The translations under genes were made by a program, and so were the position numbers. The notes under the pieces are model-generated. The model was not told the origin of the DNA. It saw nothing but the letters and a program-made list of their open reading frames with translations, and made no database searches. This document shows, piece by piece, positions 18,849-29,772 of a stretch of DNA of 64,000 bases. Position 1 is the stretch's first letter. Each line of letters starts with the position of its first letter. Source of the stretch: Rahnella victoriana. GTDB taxonomy: Bacteria; Pseudomonadota; Gammaproteobacteria; Enterobacterales; Enterobacteriaceae. The stretch lies in the NCBI RefSeq assembly GCF_004330295.1, contig NZ_SJOJ01000015.1:78512-142511 (forward strand), read 5' to 3'.

Positions 18849-19760
18849 ATGGCAATGCAATCTCAGGACATACTTCGTAAGTCCGCAACCAACGGGTTCA
18901 CGCCTGCACCGCGTGCCCGTGACCATCAGCAGGAAGTGGCGAAACTGATCGACGTTACCACCTGCATCGGCTGTAAAGGCTGTCAGGTCGCCTGTTCCGA
19001 ATGGAACGACCTGCGCGATGAAGTGGGTATCAATAGCGGCGTGTACGACAACCCGATGGATCTCAGCGCGAAATCCTGGACGGTGATGCGTTTCTCGGAA
19101 GTGGAACAAAACGGCAAGCTGGAGTGGCTGATCCGCAAAGACGGCTGCATGCACTGCGCCGATCCGGGCTGCCTGAAAGCCTGTCCGGCGGAAGGCGCGA
19201 TTTTGCAGTACGCCAACGGCATCGTCGATTTTCAGTCAGAACATTGCATCGGCTGCGGTTACTGCATCGCCGGTTGTCCGTTCAACGTTCCGCGCATCAA
19301 CAAACAGGATAACCGTGCCTACAAATGCACGCTGTGCGTTGACCGCGTGAGCGTCGGCCAGGAACCGGCTTGTGTGAAAACCTGCCCGACCGGCGCGATC
19401 CATTTCGGTACTAAAACTGCCATGCAGGACCTCGCCGCAGAGCGCGTCAGCGAACTGAAAGGCCGCGGGTTTGAGCACGCCGGTTTGTACGATCCGCAGG
19501 GCGTCGGCGGCACGCACGTGATGTACGTGCTGCATCACGCTGACAACCCTGAGCTGTATCACGGCCTGCCGAAAGATCCGGCCATCAGCGCCGCAGTCAC
19601 TTTGTGGAAAGGTGTCTGGAAACCGCTGGCGGCGGTCGGCTTCGCCGTCACCTTTGCGGCGGCAGCCTTCCATTTCCTTGGTGTCGGGCCGAACTATGTG
19701 AAAGAGGAAGAGCACGCAGAAGAAGGCGAAAAACATGACGATGAGGAGAAACGGCCATGA
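18849..19760 (+). CDS. fdoH: Formate dehydrogenase-O iron-sulfur subunit
   Basis: A 303-residue electron-transfer subunit passing electrons from FdoG to the cytochrome b subunit. It has four ferredoxin-type clusters of cysteines: [35 protein letters not shown] and CTLCVDR...CVKTC. A single C-terminal membrane helix (about 255-278) anchors it, followed by an acidic, charged tail. It starts 12 bases after fdoG with GGAGGCG as ribosome site, and its stop overlaps fdoI by 4 bases (ATGA), indicating coupled translation. Confidence 0.96.
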   Translation: MAMQSQDILRKSATNGFTPAPRARDHQQEVAKLIDVTTCIGCKGCQVACSEWNDLRDEVGINSGVYDNPMDLSAKSWTVMRFSEVEQNGKLEWLIRKDGCMHCADPGCLKACPAEGAILQYANGIVDFQSEHCIGCGYCIAGCPFNVPRINKQDNRAYKCTLCVDRVSVGQEPACVKTCPTGAIHFGTKTAMQDLAAERVSELKGRGFEHAGLYDPQGVGGTHVMYVLHHADNPELYHGLPKDPAISAAVTLWKGVWKPLAAVGFAVTFAAAAFHFLGVGPNYVKEEEHAEEGEKHDDEEKRP

Positions 19761-20410
19761 AAAAAGAGAAGTTAATCCAGCGCTATAACCTGGCAGAACG
19801 CCTCAATCACTGGATTGTTGCCTTTTGCTTTGTGACGCTGGCGCTCAGCGGCATCGGCTTTTTCTTCCCGTCGTTTAACTGGCTGATGAACGTGTACGGT
19901 ACGCCGCAACTGGCGCGTATCCTGCACCCGTTCTTTGGCGTGGTGATGTTTGTTTCTTTCCTCGGCATGTTCTTCCGTTACTGGAAGCACAATTTGCCGG
20001 AAAAAGACGACATCGTGTGGGCGAAAAATATCGGCAAAGTGCTGACCAACCATGAAGTCGGCGACACCGGACGCTATAACTTCGGCCAGAAATGCGTGTT
20101 CTGGGCGGCGATCAGTTGCCTTATGTTGCTGATGGCCAGCGGCGTCATTATCTGGCGTCCGTGGTTTGCGGATTTCTTCCCCATCCCGCTGATCCGTCTG
20201 GCGCTGCTGGTGCATTCACTGGCCGGTATCGGGCTGATTCTGGTGATCATCATGCACGTCTACGCGGCGACCTGGGCGAAAGGGTCGATCGCGGCGATGA
20301 CCGGCGGCAAAGTCCCGGCGTCCTGGGCGAAATATCACCATCCGCGCTGGTACCGTCAGGTGCGTGAGGAAGAGCAGAAAAAAGAACACGACGAGAGGAA
20401 AGCCGGATGA
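19757..20410 (+). CDS. fdoI: Formate dehydrogenase-O cytochrome b556 subunit
   Basis: A 217-residue inner-membrane di-heme cytochrome b that delivers electrons from FdoH to the quinone pool. It has four hydrophobic segments. Histidines in [21 protein letters not shown] and [20 protein letters not shown] fit the family heme ligands. It is slightly longer than E. coli FdoI (211) because of a charged, Lys/Glu-rich cytoplasmic tail. Overlaps of 4 bases with both fdoH and fdhE show a tightly coupled operon. Confidence 0.95.
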   Translation: MKKEKLIQRYNLAERLNHWIVAFCFVTLALSGIGFFFPSFNWLMNVYGTPQLARILHPFFGVVMFVSFLGMFFRYWKHNLPEKDDIVWAKNIGKVLTNHEVGDTGRYNFGQKCVFWAAISCLMLLMASGVIIWRPWFADFFPIPLIRLALLVHSLAGIGLILVIIMHVYAATWAKGSIAAMTGGKVPASWAKYHHPRWYRQVREEEQKKEHDERKAG

Positions 20411-21321
20411 GTATCCAGATGGTTCCACAGGACGAACTGGCAGACGGTAAAACCACGGCGGGAAACATCCCGCCGGTATTGTTCGCCAACCTGAAAACGC
20501 TCTATCAGCGCCGTGCCGATCGTCTGCGCGCGCTGGCAGAAGACAGCCCGCTGGACGGGTATCTCAACTTTGCTGCGGCGATTTGTGATGCCCAGCAGCG
20601 CGTGCTGAAAGAATTTCCGCTCAGTATCGATCTGAGTCAGGAATTAGAGAAAGCCGCCGGTAAACCACCGCTCGACTGCCGTCTGTTTCCGCGCACGGCG
20701 CACTGGCTGACCTTGCTGGATGCGCTGATCGCCGTGCTGAAACCGGAAGCCTCTGAACCGGTGCGCGCGGTGCTGGAACGCCTTGAACATTCTCCGGGGC
20801 TGCAACGGGAAATGATGGCGACGCAGTTGCTGAATCAGGATTTCAAACACGTTCCTGCCGACAAAGCGCCCTTTATCTGGGCCGCGTTGTCGCTGTACTG
20901 GGCGCAGATGGCGGCGCAACTGCGTGGCGTCGGGCGGGCGGATTACGGCGAAAATCGCCAGTTCTGTCCGGTGTGCGGCAGCGTGCCTGTTTCTGCGGTG
21001 ATTTCGTTGGGTGCCCAAAGCGGCCTGCGCTATCTGCACTGCAATCTGTGCGAAAGCGAATGGCATGTGGTGCGCGCCAAATGCAGCAACTGCGATGAAA
21101 TGGAACATCTGAATCTGTGGTCGATCGATGACGAGCAGGCGACGGTGAAAGCCGAAGCCTGTGACGATTGCGGCGCTTACCTGAAAGTAATTTATCAGGA
21201 AAAAGACCCGCAGGCAGAGGCCGTGGCAGACGATCTCGCCACGCTGTTGCTGGATGACCGGATGGAAGACAAAGGTTTTTCCGGCAGCGGCATCAACCCG
21301 TTCCTGTTTCCCGCGGAATAA
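20407..21321 (+). CDS. fdhE: FdhE, formate dehydrogenase accessory protein
   Basis: A 304-residue cytoplasmic chaperone needed for maturation of the Tat-exported formate dehydrogenase; it binds the catalytic subunit before export. The C-terminal half has a rubredoxin-like series of CxxC motifs (CPVC, CNLC, CSNC, CDDC) that bind iron. Length agrees with E. coli FdhE (309). It overlaps the fdoI stop by 4 bases and closes the operon. Confidence 0.95.
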   Translation: MSIQMVPQDELADGKTTAGNIPPVLFANLKTLYQRRADRLRALAEDSPLDGYLNFAAAICDAQQRVLKEFPLSIDLSQELEKAAGKPPLDCRLFPRTAHWLTLLDALIAVLKPEASEPVRAVLERLEHSPGLQREMMATQLLNQDFKHVPADKAPFIWAALSLYWAQMAAQLRGVGRADYGENRQFCPVCGSVPVSAVISLGAQSGLRYLHCNLCESEWHVVRAKCSNCDEMEHLNLWSIDDEQATVKAEACDDCGAYLKVIYQEKDPQAEAVADDLATLLLDDRMEDKGFSGSGINPFLFPAE

Positions 21322-21413
21322 TCTGTAAATCTGGCAGCCTGCGTCGCTTCATGGCGAAGAAGGCGCAGGGCTGCTAGCTTTAAAACAGGTTCCGGCGAAA
21401 CGAGGAGGGTCTG

Positions 21414-22055
21414 ATGAAGTTGATCGGCAGTTATACCAGCCCGTATGTGCGAAAGATTTCGGTGATGTTGCTGGAAAAGGGCATCCCGTTTGATTTCATT
21501 AACGACACGCCCCACGAACCGGACTGCAAAATTACCCGCTTCAATCCTCTCGGAAAAGTCCCCGCGCTGGTCACCGACGACGGCGAAGTTTTCTATGATT
21601 CCCCGATCATTGTGCAGTTCATCGAGCTGATGAATGTCGCGCCGACGCTGTTGCCGTGGCAGCCGCTGGACGCCCTGCGCGTGAAGCAAATCGAAGCCCT
21701 GGCCGATGGCGTCACCGATGCCGCTGTGGCGCTGGTGATGGAAGGGCGGCGCGATGCCGACAAGCGTAACGAAGCCTGGATTTTGCGTCAGCGGGAAAAA
21801 CTGCTGCGCGGGCTGGATGCGCTGGAAAGCCATGCCGCAAAGCGCACGTTGCTTAACGGCGAAAGCCTCAACGTGGCTGATATCGCCGTCGCCTGCTGTC
21901 TGGGCTACCTCAACTTCCGGCGTATCGCGCCGGGCTGGTGTGTCGGGCATCCTGAGCTGATCAAACTGGTCGAGCGCCTGTTCCAGCGCGAGAGTTTTGC
22001 GCGCACCACACCACCGGGGAGTGGTAACGTCAGCGTTGCAGCAAAAAAGGTGTGA
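21414..22055 (+). CDS. yibF: Glutathione S-transferase family protein YibF
   Basis: A 213-residue two-domain GST. The N-terminal thioredoxin-like domain begins [17 protein letters not shown] and has [11 protein letters not shown] and the glutathione-contacting [10 protein letters not shown]. The C-terminal helical domain ends with [12 protein letters not shown], as in E. coli YibF, followed by a short extra tail. Physiological substrate unknown. GAGGAGGG precedes ATG 21414. In E. coli yibF is followed by selA and selB; here the next gene is aldB. Confidence 0.93.
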   Translation: MKLIGSYTSPYVRKISVMLLEKGIPFDFINDTPHEPDCKITRFNPLGKVPALVTDDGEVFYDSPIIVQFIELMNVAPTLLPWQPLDALRVKQIEALADGVTDAAVALVMEGRRDADKRNEAWILRQREKLLRGLDALESHAAKRTLLNGESLNVADIAVACCLGYLNFRRIAPGWCVGHPELIKLVERLFQRESFARTTPPGSGNVSVAAKKV

Positions 22056-22156
22056 AGCTGCTCGAAGAGTTCTCTTTACATCCCGCCTGAGAGACACCCA
22101 CCGCCTACGCTTTATGCAGCGTTCTGCTAAAACCTGCTGCATAAAGGAGTTCCATC

Positions 22157-23695
22157 ATGGCTTATGATAAAAATCCTCATGCCGTCAAACCGGAAGAATA
22201 CGGTTTCCCGCTCAAACTCAAAAAACAATACGACAATTTCATTGGCGGTGAATGGGTCGCGCCGGTGAAAAATGAATATTACGACAACCTGACGCCGGTA
22301 ACCGGCGAAGTGCTGTGCAAAGTTGCCAGCTCCGGCACTGAAGACGTCGATCTGGCGCTGGATGCCGCCCATAAAGCCAAAGACGAATGGGGCAAAATGC
22401 CGGTGCAGCAGCGGGCAAACCTGTTGCTGAAAGTCGCCGATCGCATGGAACAAAACATCGAACTGCTGGCAAATGCTGAAACCTGGGATAACGGTAAACC
22501 GATCCGCGAAACCAGCGGCGCTGACGTGCCGTTAGCCATCGACCACTTCCGTTATTTCGCCTCCTGCGTGCGTGCTCAGGAAGGCGGGATCAGCGAAATC
22601 GACAGCGAAACTGTCGCCTATCATTTCCACGAACCGCTGGGCGTGGTGGCGCAAATCATCCCGTGGAACTTCCCGCTGCTGATGGCCTGCTGGAAAATGG
22701 CACCGGCGCTGGCGGCAGGTAACTGCATCGTGCTCAAACCGGCCAAACTGACGCCGCTTTCCGTTCTGCTGCTGATGGAGCTGGTGCAGGATATTCTGCC
22801 TGCCGGGGTCATCAACGTGGTCAACGGCGCGGGCGGGGAAATCGGCGAATATCTGGCGACGTCCAAACGCATCGCGAAAGTGGCGTTTACCGGTTCGACG
22901 GAAGTCGGCCAGCAAATTGCCGGTTATGCCGCACAAAACCTGATCCCGGCGACGCTGGAACTGGGCGGCAAATCGCCGAATATCTTCTTTGCGGATGTCA
23001 TGGATAAAGAGGACGAATTCTTCGACAAAGCGCTGGAAGGCTTTGCGCTGTTCGCCTTCAATCAGGGCGAAGTCTGTACCTGTCCGAGCCGCGCGCTGGT
23101 GCAGGAGTCGATCTACGAACGCTTTATGGAACGCGCCATCAAACGCGTCGAAGCCATCAAAACCGGTAACCCGCTGGATATCGAAACCCAGATGGGCGCG
23201 CAGGTATCTGCCGGACAGATGAAAACCATTCTGGATTACATCGAAATCGGGAAGCAGGAGGGCGCGGAAGTGCTGACCGGCGGCGCGAAGAAAAAACTCG
23301 AAGGCTCGCTGAACGAGGGTTATTACCTGCAACCGACAATTTTGCTGGGTAAAAACAACATGCGTGTTTTCCAGGAAGAAATTTTCGGACCGGTGCTGGC
23401 GGTAACCACCTTCAAAGACATGGATGAGGCGCTGCAAATCGCCAACGATACGGCGTACGGATTAGGGGCGGGCGTCTGGAGCCGTGACGGCAACGTGGCG
23501 TATCACATGGGGCGTAACATTCAGGCAGGCCGTGTCTGGACCAACTGCTACCACGCCTATCCGGCGCACGCGGCATTCGGTGGCTACAAACAGTCCGGTA
23601 TCGGGCGTGAAACCCACAAGATGATGCTGGATCACTATCAGCAAACCAAGTGCCTGCTGGTGAGTTATTCGAGTAAACCGATGGGGCTTTTCTGA
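22157..23695 (+). CDS. aldB: Aldehyde dehydrogenase AldB
   Basis: A 512-residue cytoplasmic NAD(P)+-dependent aldehyde dehydrogenase of the same length as E. coli AldB, which oxidises acetaldehyde and other aldehydes. It has the cofactor-binding segment [13 protein letters not shown], the general base Glu in LELGGKSPN, and the catalytic Cys in [12 protein letters not shown]. It ends [15 protein letters not shown], nearly identical to E. coli. AAGGAG precedes ATG 22157. Synteny with yibF resembles E. coli except for the missing sel genes. Confidence 0.95.
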   Translation: MAYDKNPHAVKPEEYGFPLKLKKQYDNFIGGEWVAPVKNEYYDNLTPVTGEVLCKVASSGTEDVDLALDAAHKAKDEWGKMPVQQRANLLLKVADRMEQNIELLANAETWDNGKPIRETSGADVPLAIDHFRYFASCVRAQEGGISEIDSETVAYHFHEPLGVVAQIIPWNFPLLMACWKMAPALAAGNCIVLKPAKLTPLSVLLLMELVQDILPAGVINVVNGAGGEIGEYLATSKRIAKVAFTGSTEVGQQIAGYAAQNLIPATLELGGKSPNIFFADVMDKEDEFFDKALEGFALFAFNQGEVCTCPSRALVQESIYERFMERAIKRVEAIKTGNPLDIETQMGAQVSAGQMKTILDYIEIGKQEGAEVLTGGAKKKLEGSLNEGYYLQPTILLGKNNMRVFQEEIFGPVLAVTTFKDMDEALQIANDTAYGLGAGVWSRDGNVAYHMGRNIQAGRVWTNCYHAYPAHAAFGGYKQSGIGRETHKMMLDHYQQTKCLLVSYSSKPMGLF

Positions 23696-23707
23696 TTCTG
23701 AGTTGCC

Positions 23708-23807
23708 ATTAATACCCCACCCCAGCCCTCCCCTTCGCAGGGGAGGGAGCAGGTCGGTGCTTTTACTCCTCCCCCTGCGAAGGGGGAGGCGGGGAGGGGG
23801 TTTTGCA
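23708..23807. repeat. Paired GC-rich palindromic repeat
   Basis: Two oppositely oriented units: CCCTCCCCTTCGCAGGGGAG at about 23727, and CCTCCCCCTGCGAAGGGGGA at about 23767. They are flanked by ATTAATACCCCACCCCAGC and GGGGAGGGGGTTTTGC. The pair lies between the converging aldB and mdfA genes and is nearly identical to the copy at 35.5 kb. Confidence 0.88.
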
Positions 23808-23823
23808 GACGACTCAGATCGAA

Positions 23824-25062
23824 TCACACCACGCTGTTCGGCGGCAGAACCACCTGACGGCTGCGCAGGAACACCGCGACCAGCGCCAGCCAGGCGAGGC
23901 CGCTTAACAGGTTGAACATGTTGAACATCCCCGCGCCGCCTTCGACGTAAGCCACTTTTGCCAGCTCAATGCCCAGCGTGAAGATCAACATACTGATGAC
24001 GCCCATCGCGGCGGAGACTGTGCCTTTGCTCATGTCGCTGGAGAACAGCGTCAGGCGGTACAAACCGGCATTCGCCACACCAATCCCGAAGGCATACAGG
24101 CTCAGACCGGCAGTCATCCACAAATACGCATGGGCGGAAACCAGCGTGGCCGCCGCGGCGATCAGCAGACCGGCCACCATCGGGCCTGCACCCAGCTTAA
24201 TCAGGTATTCGACGGTGCGTTTGCCGGACAGGCGCGCCAGCGTCACGTTACCGATGATCAGCGCGCCGAAAATCGGCACCTGCAACAGGCCGTAATCGTA
24301 GGCCGCTAAGCCTTCGCCACTGATTAAAATCACCGGCGACTGCGCAATCCATGTCAGCAGCGGCAGGCTGGCAAAACCAATCGCCAGTGCGCCGCACAGG
24401 AACTGGCGGTTTTTCAGCACGTGTTTGTAATCGCGCAGCAGACTCGGCATGGAGAAGGGTTCGCCCAGACGGGAAGCGGTCTCCGGCATCGATTTCCATA
24501 AGCCCCACAACGCAATCGCGGCGAGCACGGCGAAAATCACAAACATCGACTGCCACGGCGCAACGTGGATCAGCGCCGCACCGGCCAGCGGACCGAGCAG
24601 TGGCGCAATCAGGGCGACGTTGGCCATCATGGCGGTGATTTTGATACACACCGATTCCTCGAAGGATTCCTGTATCGCGGCATAGCCGACGGCGCCAATA
24701 AAGCACAGGCTGATGCCCTGCAGGAAACGCATCACCATAAACTGCTCGATGTTTTGTGCGAACAAAATCGCCAGACAGGTGATGATGAAAAAGCTGACGC
24801 CCGCCAGCATCACCGGACGACGCCCACGCCGGTCGGACAGCGGTCCGAGCAGCCATTGCAGGAACATGCCGCCTGCCAGATACGCGGTCATGGATGTCGG
24901 CACCCACTCTTCCCCGGCATTAAAATTAGCCACGACGGCCAGCATGCCGGGTTGGATCATATCGTTGCCGATATAGGTCGCAAACTCGAACAGCACCAGG
25001 CACAGAGGGAACAAAAGCGCCTGCCGCCCCAGAAGGGACGCAGTATTTGGAGAATTATGCAT
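23824..25062 (-). CDS. mdfA: Multidrug efflux MFS transporter MdfA
   Basis: A 412-residue 12-TM drug/proton antiporter of the inner membrane, very close to E. coli MdfA (410). The TM1 acidic residues essential for multidrug recognition are present: Glu26 and Asp34 in [16 protein letters not shown]. The motif A loop reads [14 protein letters not shown] and motif C reads [10 protein letters not shown]. Broad export of cationic and neutral drugs and monovalent cations is known for the family. Divergent from wecH across 237 bases in which I see no further gene. Confidence 0.93.
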   Translation of the reverse strand: MHNSPNTASLLGRQALLFPLCLVLFEFATYIGNDMIQPGMLAVVANFNAGEEWVPTSMTAYLAGGMFLQWLLGPLSDRRGRRPVMLAGVSFFIITCLAILFAQNIEQFMVMRFLQGISLCFIGAVGYAAIQESFEESVCIKITAMMANVALIAPLLGPLAGAALIHVAPWQSMFVIFAVLAAIALWGLWKSMPETASRLGEPFSMPSLLRDYKHVLKNRQFLCGALAIGFASLPLLTWIAQSPVILISGEGLAAYDYGLLQVPIFGALIIGNVTLARLSGKRTVEYLIKLGAGPMVAGLLIAAAATLVSAHAYLWMTAGLSLYAFGIGVANAGLYRLTLFSSDMSKGTVSAAMGVISMLIFTLGIELAKVAYVEGGAGMFNMFNLLSGLAWLALVAVFLRSRQVVLPPNSVV

Positions 25063-25299
25063 TTTTAGTTATTCACAGACGTAAGGCTAATCGGTTGAAA
25101 ATTAGCAGAAAATAAGAGACTGTCCGGGCGGGTTTCGCAGGCGAGGCAGTAATGCTGGCTATTTTGCCGATTATTTGAGCGCAACGCAATCTTCCGATTC
25201 ACCTTCAGCACAATCTGAGATCGGCACTTTTACCTTGTTTGCCGTTCAAAAGCTGGCTAGGCTGCAAACACCCCATCGATAAGAAGGAAATTGCCGGGA

Positions 25300-26295
25300 A
25301 TGAGCCAAAAAATCAGCTGGATTGACAACCTGCGCGCGCTCGCCTGCATGATGGTGGTGATGATCCACGCCAGCACGTCGCTGGTGGTCAATTTCGCGGC
25401 GGTGCATACGGCTGAATGGACGGTGGCAAACCTGCTTAATTCTGCGTCACGGGTCTGTGTGCCGCTGTTCTTTATGATTTCCGGCGCGTTGTTCTTTGGC
25501 GAAAAGAGCGCGCAAAAAAGGCATTTCCTGCGCGTCACGTTATGCCTGCTGTTCTACAGCGCCGTCTCGCTTCTCTATATCCTCACGATGACAAAAATCG
25601 GATTTTGGCCGTCTTTGCGTCTGATGCTGGAAAAACCGGTGTTTTATCATCTTTGGTTCTTCTACGCGATCATCGTGATTTACCTGCTTTCCCCGCTGAT
25701 TAACGTTAAGGCCGTCCCGGGAAAATACGTGCTGATCGCGGGAATGTTGCTCGGTGTGCTGGCGAATCCGCAGCTTCCTGAGGTGACATGGCAGAAAATC
25801 CACCTTCTGCCACTGGATTTGTACATCAGCGGCGATACCTTCTACTACGTCCTTTATGCCCTGATGGGGCGCGCCATCAGCCAGCTTAATACCGGGAGAA
25901 CGGCGGTCACGCTGGCGGCTGGCGGCCTGTTTATCCTCAGCACCCTGGCGATTGCCACGGGCACCTACCGGCAGATGCAGATTAACCAGAATTTCGCCGA
26001 CACCTTCTACGTCTACAGCGGGCCGCTGGTGTTTATCTCCGCCACATCGCTATTTGTGGCGTTCAAAAATGCGCTGACACAGCGCATTCTGCCGGGATTT
26101 GCGCTGATCTCACGTCATTCACTGGCGATCTACGGATTTCATGCGTTAATCATCATCGGCCTGCGCAGCCAGCATCTCGACTTCCCGCAATTCCCGCTGC
26201 TGAACATCATCTGGCTGTTTATATGCGGACTGGGCGGCGGTTTATTACTGGCAATGGCGCTGGGGAAAATAGACCGAAGGAACTGGGTGAGCTGA
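25300..26295 (+). CDS. wecH: O-acetyltransferase WecH (acyltransferase 3 family)
   Basis: A 331-residue inner-membrane acyltransferase-3 protein equal in length to E. coli WecH (YiaH), which O-acetylates enterobacterial common antigen. It has about ten TM segments, the catalytic His in MVVMIHAST, the motif RVCVPLFFMISG and the late motif SRHSLAIYGFHALII. ATG 25300 was chosen because it gives exactly the E. coli length; AAGGA lies 11 bases upstream, a little far. Confidence 0.92.
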   Translation: MSQKISWIDNLRALACMMVVMIHASTSLVVNFAAVHTAEWTVANLLNSASRVCVPLFFMISGALFFGEKSAQKRHFLRVTLCLLFYSAVSLLYILTMTKIGFWPSLRLMLEKPVFYHLWFFYAIIVIYLLSPLINVKAVPGKYVLIAGMLLGVLANPQLPEVTWQKIHLLPLDLYISGDTFYYVLYALMGRAISQLNTGRTAVTLAAGGLFILSTLAIATGTYRQMQINQNFADTFYVYSGPLVFISATSLFVAFKNALTQRILPGFALISRHSLAIYGFHALIIIGLRSQHLDFPQFPLLNIIWLFICGLGGGLLLAMALGKIDRRNWVS

Positions 26296-26300
26296 CACCG

Positions 26301-27215
26301 CTAACGCCACCGCTCCTGCGCCCGTCTGAACTGCCTTGCTGACGAGAATCCGGCGGCGAGTGCGGCTTTTTCGATCCCCGCGCCTTGTTGCAGGCGTTGT
26401 TGTGCGACGGCGATGCGCAGTTGTTCGTGGTAGTCACGCACACTGATCCCCAGATGCTGGCGGAACAAACGGGTGAGGTGGCGGCCGCTGATGTGCGCTT
26501 TGGCGGCGACATCTTCCACCTGCCAGGCGGATTCCGGTTCGGCGGCCATCAGGTTTTGCGCGCGGTGCACGGCAGGGTGCAGGTGATTGCGGTAACGCAG
26601 CCACGGAGAAAGCTGCGGGTCATCACCGCCACGGCGGAAATACACCACCATTTCGCGGGCGACATCCAGCGCGGCCTGCGCGCCCAGATGTGTGGCGATC
26701 AGATGCAGCGCCAGATCGATACCCGCACTGATACCGGCGCTGGTCAGCACTGAGCGGTCTTCGACAAATATCCGGTTATCTTTGACCTGCGCGGCGGGCA
26801 ACTGCTGGCGTAAACGGTCGATCACGTCGTGGTGCGTGGTGCACTGATAGCCATCGAGCAGCCCGGCTTTTCCGGCCAGCAGGCTGCCGGAACAGATGCA
26901 GACTAACGTTAAACTCCCCGCCTCAATGGCGCTTTTCTGCTGACGCAGCCAGTCGCAGGCGGTCAGCGCCACCGGCGAGGTAAAGTTTTCGGCGGATTCG
27001 GCGACGCCGGGCATGATCAGAATACTGCCTGCGGGCAGACCTTGCGGGAGTGGCTGCAAATGGCTGACCGTCAGGCCTGTCGACATCATCACTTCCGGCT
27101 GCGGCCCGATGTAGTGCAGCCGGAACTGACCGCTCAGGCGCAGCGCTTCAGCCGGACCGGTCAGATCCAGCGACATCACGCCGGGGAGCGTCACAAAGTA
27201 GACATTTCGCTGCAT
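26301..27215 (-). CDS. GlxA-type transcriptional regulator (DJ-1/PfpI domain plus AraC HTH)
   Basis: A 304-residue regulator. Residues 1 to about 180 form a DJ-1/PfpI-like sensor domain with the elbow CICSGSLLAGKAG near residue 107. Residues about 210-304 form an AraC/XylS double helix-turn-helix (VEDVAAKAHISGRHLTRLF and KAALAAGFSSARQFRRA). Such proteins commonly control a nearby enzyme or transporter. The cysteine hydrolase gene 35 bases upstream in the same orientation is the likely partner. It is convergent with wecH with 5 bases between stops. Confidence 0.9.
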   Translation of the reverse strand: MQRNVYFVTLPGVMSLDLTGPAEALRLSGQFRLHYIGPQPEVMMSTGLTVSHLQPLPQGLPAGSILIMPGVAESAENFTSPVALTACDWLRQQKSAIEAGSLTLVCICSGSLLAGKAGLLDGYQCTTHHDVIDRLRQQLPAAQVKDNRIFVEDRSVLTSAGISAGIDLALHLIATHLGAQAALDVAREMVVYFRRGGDDPQLSPWLRYRNHLHPAVHRAQNLMAAEPESAWQVEDVAAKAHISGRHLTRLFRQHLGISVRDYHEQLRIAVAQQRLQQGAGIEKAALAAGFSSARQFRRAQERWR

Positions 27216-27250
27216 CGTGTTTCATCCGTCCGCAGGGGAAAACGCTATCT

Positions 27251-27805
27251 TCACACAGCGCGGTCGAGTTCCGCCAGCGCACCGCTCACGTCGGTCACGG
27301 TGGCAAAGCGGTCGGCGAGCACCAGTTCGGTACGCAATTTGATCTCCTGCGCGCTCAGTGTGACGCCGCTGGCGTGGGTCATCGGGAAGGTCAGTGTCGC
27401 TTCGGTCACGAAAGTCACTGTGTAGCCCAGGTCGGAGGCCACGCGTGCCGTGGTTTCGCAGCACTGTTCGGTGCGTGTTCCGGCGATGATCAGATGCGTG
27501 ATGCCTTTTTCACGCAGCCAGCCGTCGAGGCCGGATTCTGTCAGGGCGTTATGCACGTGTTTATGCACGACATGTTGCGGCTGATGGGTGAGGAAAGACA
27601 TCGGTGTCACCAGGCCGGAATCCAGCGAAAACACGCCATCCGGATTGACGTGAAATACGTCGATGACCGGCACGTTGCGGGTCTGACAGCCGTCGATCAG
27701 GCGGGTTAACGCGTCGCTGAACGCCGGTAAATCTTCCTGCTGCCAGAAGTCTTTATGTTCGAAGGAACGCTGAACGTCGATATTTAACAGGGCGCTGTGT
27801 GTCAT
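27251..27805 (-). CDS. Isochorismatase-family cysteine hydrolase
   Basis: A 184-residue cytoplasmic hydrolase of the isochorismatase/nicotinamidase superfamily. The catalytic triad is visible as Asp10 (LNIDVQ), Lys82 (VVHKHVHNA) and Cys115 in GTRTEQCCETTAR. The family hydrolyses amides or vinyl ethers; the substrate here is not predictable. It lies directly upstream of the GlxA-type regulator, and the pairing of such a hydrolase with a GlxA-like regulator recurs in proteobacteria. Confidence 0.9.
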   Translation of the reverse strand: MTHSALLNIDVQRSFEHKDFWQQEDLPAFSDALTRLIDGCQTRNVPVIDVFHVNPDGVFSLDSGLVTPMSFLTHQPQHVVHKHVHNALTESGLDGWLREKGITHLIIAGTRTEQCCETTARVASDLGYTVTFVTEATLTFPMTHASGVTLSAQEIKLRTELVLADRFATVTDVSGALAELDRAV

Positions 27806-27934
27806 TTCCGGACTCCATCTGTTGAGTGTGAAGTCAGTGTGCGCCTGAATTAAGATGAGATGAATGCCAAAAACGGACAGGATACTGACCGGGGCGGACG
27901 ACCTGCGCCATCCGCCATCGGTTCTGTTTTTTGA

Positions 27935-28531
27935 TCAAAGTTTCTGATCGGCGCGCCAGTGGTGATAATCGATATGATCGGCCTGGAAATTGGTGGCTTC
28001 GGCATTGCCGGTCAGGCGGTAAGCCAGCTGGAATGCGAAATCAAACGCCAGCCCCAGCCCTTTGCCGCTGAGCAAATTGCCGTCTTCCACAAAGGACTGA
28101 TTGACGTAAACGCCGTCTTTCACGTCTTTGTATAAATCGCCGGAGCAGACATAGCGGCGGCCTTTCAGCAGGCTATTTCCGCCCAGCACGCGGGCGGCAG
28201 CGGAGCACAGCGGGCAAATCAGTTTACCGGCCTCGTCGTGACGGCGGACAAACTCTGCCACTTCTTTGCTGGCCGCCAGCGCCACGGATCCTTCCGGTCC
28301 GCCGGGCATCACCACGGCATCGAATAAACGGTCGCCCTGCGCAGACAGCAATTCGTTGGCCTGCATCTGAATGCCGTGATAGGTGCGCAGCGTCTGACTT
28401 TTCTGGCAGGCCAGCGTGGTGACCTGAATCTCCAGCCGCTCGAGAATATCGAGCACAATCACCGCTTCGCCTTCTTCAAATCCGTCGGCCAGCAGCAGGG
28501 CGACCTGTTTCTTCGCGTTGTCCTTTACCAT
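27935..28531 (-). CDS. DJ-1/PfpI family protein
   Basis: A 198-residue DJ-1-superfamily protein with the acidic strand-turn DGFEEGEAV (residues 16-24) and a nucleophile-elbow region CPLCSAAARVLG in which Cys109 aligns with the DJ-1/YajL catalytic cysteine. A C-terminal extension ends HIDYHHWRADQKL. Members act as chaperones, deglycases or isonitrile hydratases, and the exact activity cannot be assigned. A single minus-strand gene. Confidence 0.87.
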   Translation of the reverse strand: MVKDNAKKQVALLLADGFEEGEAVIVLDILERLEIQVTTLACQKSQTLRTYHGIQMQANELLSAQGDRLFDAVVMPGGPEGSVALAASKEVAEFVRRHDEAGKLICPLCSAAARVLGGNSLLKGRRYVCSGDLYKDVKDGVYVNQSFVEDGNLLSGKGLGLAFDFAFQLAYRLTGNAEATNFQADHIDYHHWRADQKL

Positions 28532-28618
28532 AATGCAAAAGTCCTCTGAGGATAAAAATCAGAGGACATCATAAAATGAAACGTTGTTTTGATATTGTGA
28601 GTGGCGTTGCAGAGTGAA

Positions 28619-29650
28619 CTAGAAAACCAGCTGCACTTTCGACGCTTTGGATTTATCCATCGCGTAGTCCAGTGCTTCCACCAGACTTTCCTGCGGGAAT
28701 TCCGCCGACAGCAATGGCATCGGATCCACGGTTTTATTCGCCAGCCATTCCACCGCAGTGTTAAATTCTGCCGTGAAGCGGAAGCTGCCGACCCAGTTAA
28801 TTTCTTTAGCAATCAGCATCATCAGCGGGAATTCATTCACCACCGGCCCCATACCGACCTGCACCAGCGTGCCGCGCGCACGGGTCACTTCCAGACAGCG
28901 GCGGATGGAAGACGGATGGCCGGAGGCGTCAAAGGCCACATCGAAAAAGCCTTTCTCCGCCTGATATTCGCTGAAATCACCCTGTGCGGCATCCAGCGCT
29001 TTGCTTGCGCCTACCGCCAGTGCCAGCGTGCGGCAACGTTCGCTCGGGTCTGTCACCACGATTTGCGCTGCGCCTTTGGCTTTCGCCGCCAGCACGATCA
29101 GGCAGCCAATCGGGCCGACGCCGGAAACAAACACGGTTTTGCCATGAATATCACCCGCCTGATTCACTGCATGAATGGCGACAGCCAGCGGCTCGGCGAA
29201 CACCATCAGACGGTCGCTGACCTGATTGTCGTAAGGAATGCACTGGTCGCTGTCGACAATTTTATATTGTGTGAACGCGCCGTTGATGTGCGGAAAGTAC
29301 ATCGCGCTGCCGAAGAATTTCATGGTGGTGCACTGGTTTTCGTCGCCGGACAGGCAATATTTGCAGGCCTTGCATGGCTTACTCGGATTCAGCGCCACTT
29401 TCTGACCGGGCTGCAAACGCGGGTTGTCGGATTTCTCCACTACACCCACCACTTCATGGCCCAGCACCATTGCCTCGCGCACTTTGAAATCACCGACGGC
29501 ACCGTGTTCGTAATAATGCAGATCGGAACCACAGATGCCGCCACGGGTGATTTTCACCAGCGTGCCCTGGCCGGTGTAGTCGAGGGTCTGGTTGATCACT
29601 GAAACGTCTTTTTTCCCGGTCACGACACAAGATTGCGTGCTGATAGTCAT
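28619..29650 (-). CDS. idnD: L-idonate 5-dehydrogenase (zinc-dependent MDR family)
   Basis: Oxidises L-idonate to 5-ketogluconate with NAD(P)+. The 343 residues equal E. coli IdnD. Catalytic zinc ligands are in GGICGSDLHYY and GHEVVG; the structural zinc cysteines are CKACKYCLSGDENQC. The nucleotide fold carries VSGVGPIGCL. ATG 29650 was chosen by family start (MTISTQSCVVTGKK). The rest of the idn operon is absent from the window, so the gene stands alone beside ydcO, and its true polyol substrate could differ. Confidence 0.88.
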   Translation of the reverse strand: MTISTQSCVVTGKKDVSVINQTLDYTGQGTLVKITRGGICGSDLHYYEHGAVGDFKVREAMVLGHEVVGVVEKSDNPRLQPGQKVALNPSKPCKACKYCLSGDENQCTTMKFFGSAMYFPHINGAFTQYKIVDSDQCIPYDNQVSDRLMVFAEPLAVAIHAVNQAGDIHGKTVFVSGVGPIGCLIVLAAKAKGAAQIVVTDPSERCRTLALAVGASKALDAAQGDFSEYQAEKGFFDVAFDASGHPSSIRRCLEVTRARGTLVQVGMGPVVNEFPLMMLIAKEINWVGSFRFTAEFNTAVEWLANKTVDPMPLLSAEFPQESLVEALDYAMDKSKASKVQLVF

Positions 29651-29772
29651 GGAATTCTCGCTCTTTAAAGGGCCTGATTGCGCCCAGTAAAGAGGGTTTA
29701 CTCGCCGGAAAATGTGACCGTCGTCACTTTGTGCCGTGTTACGAAAACCTGTTACCCATAACTTGAACGCAC

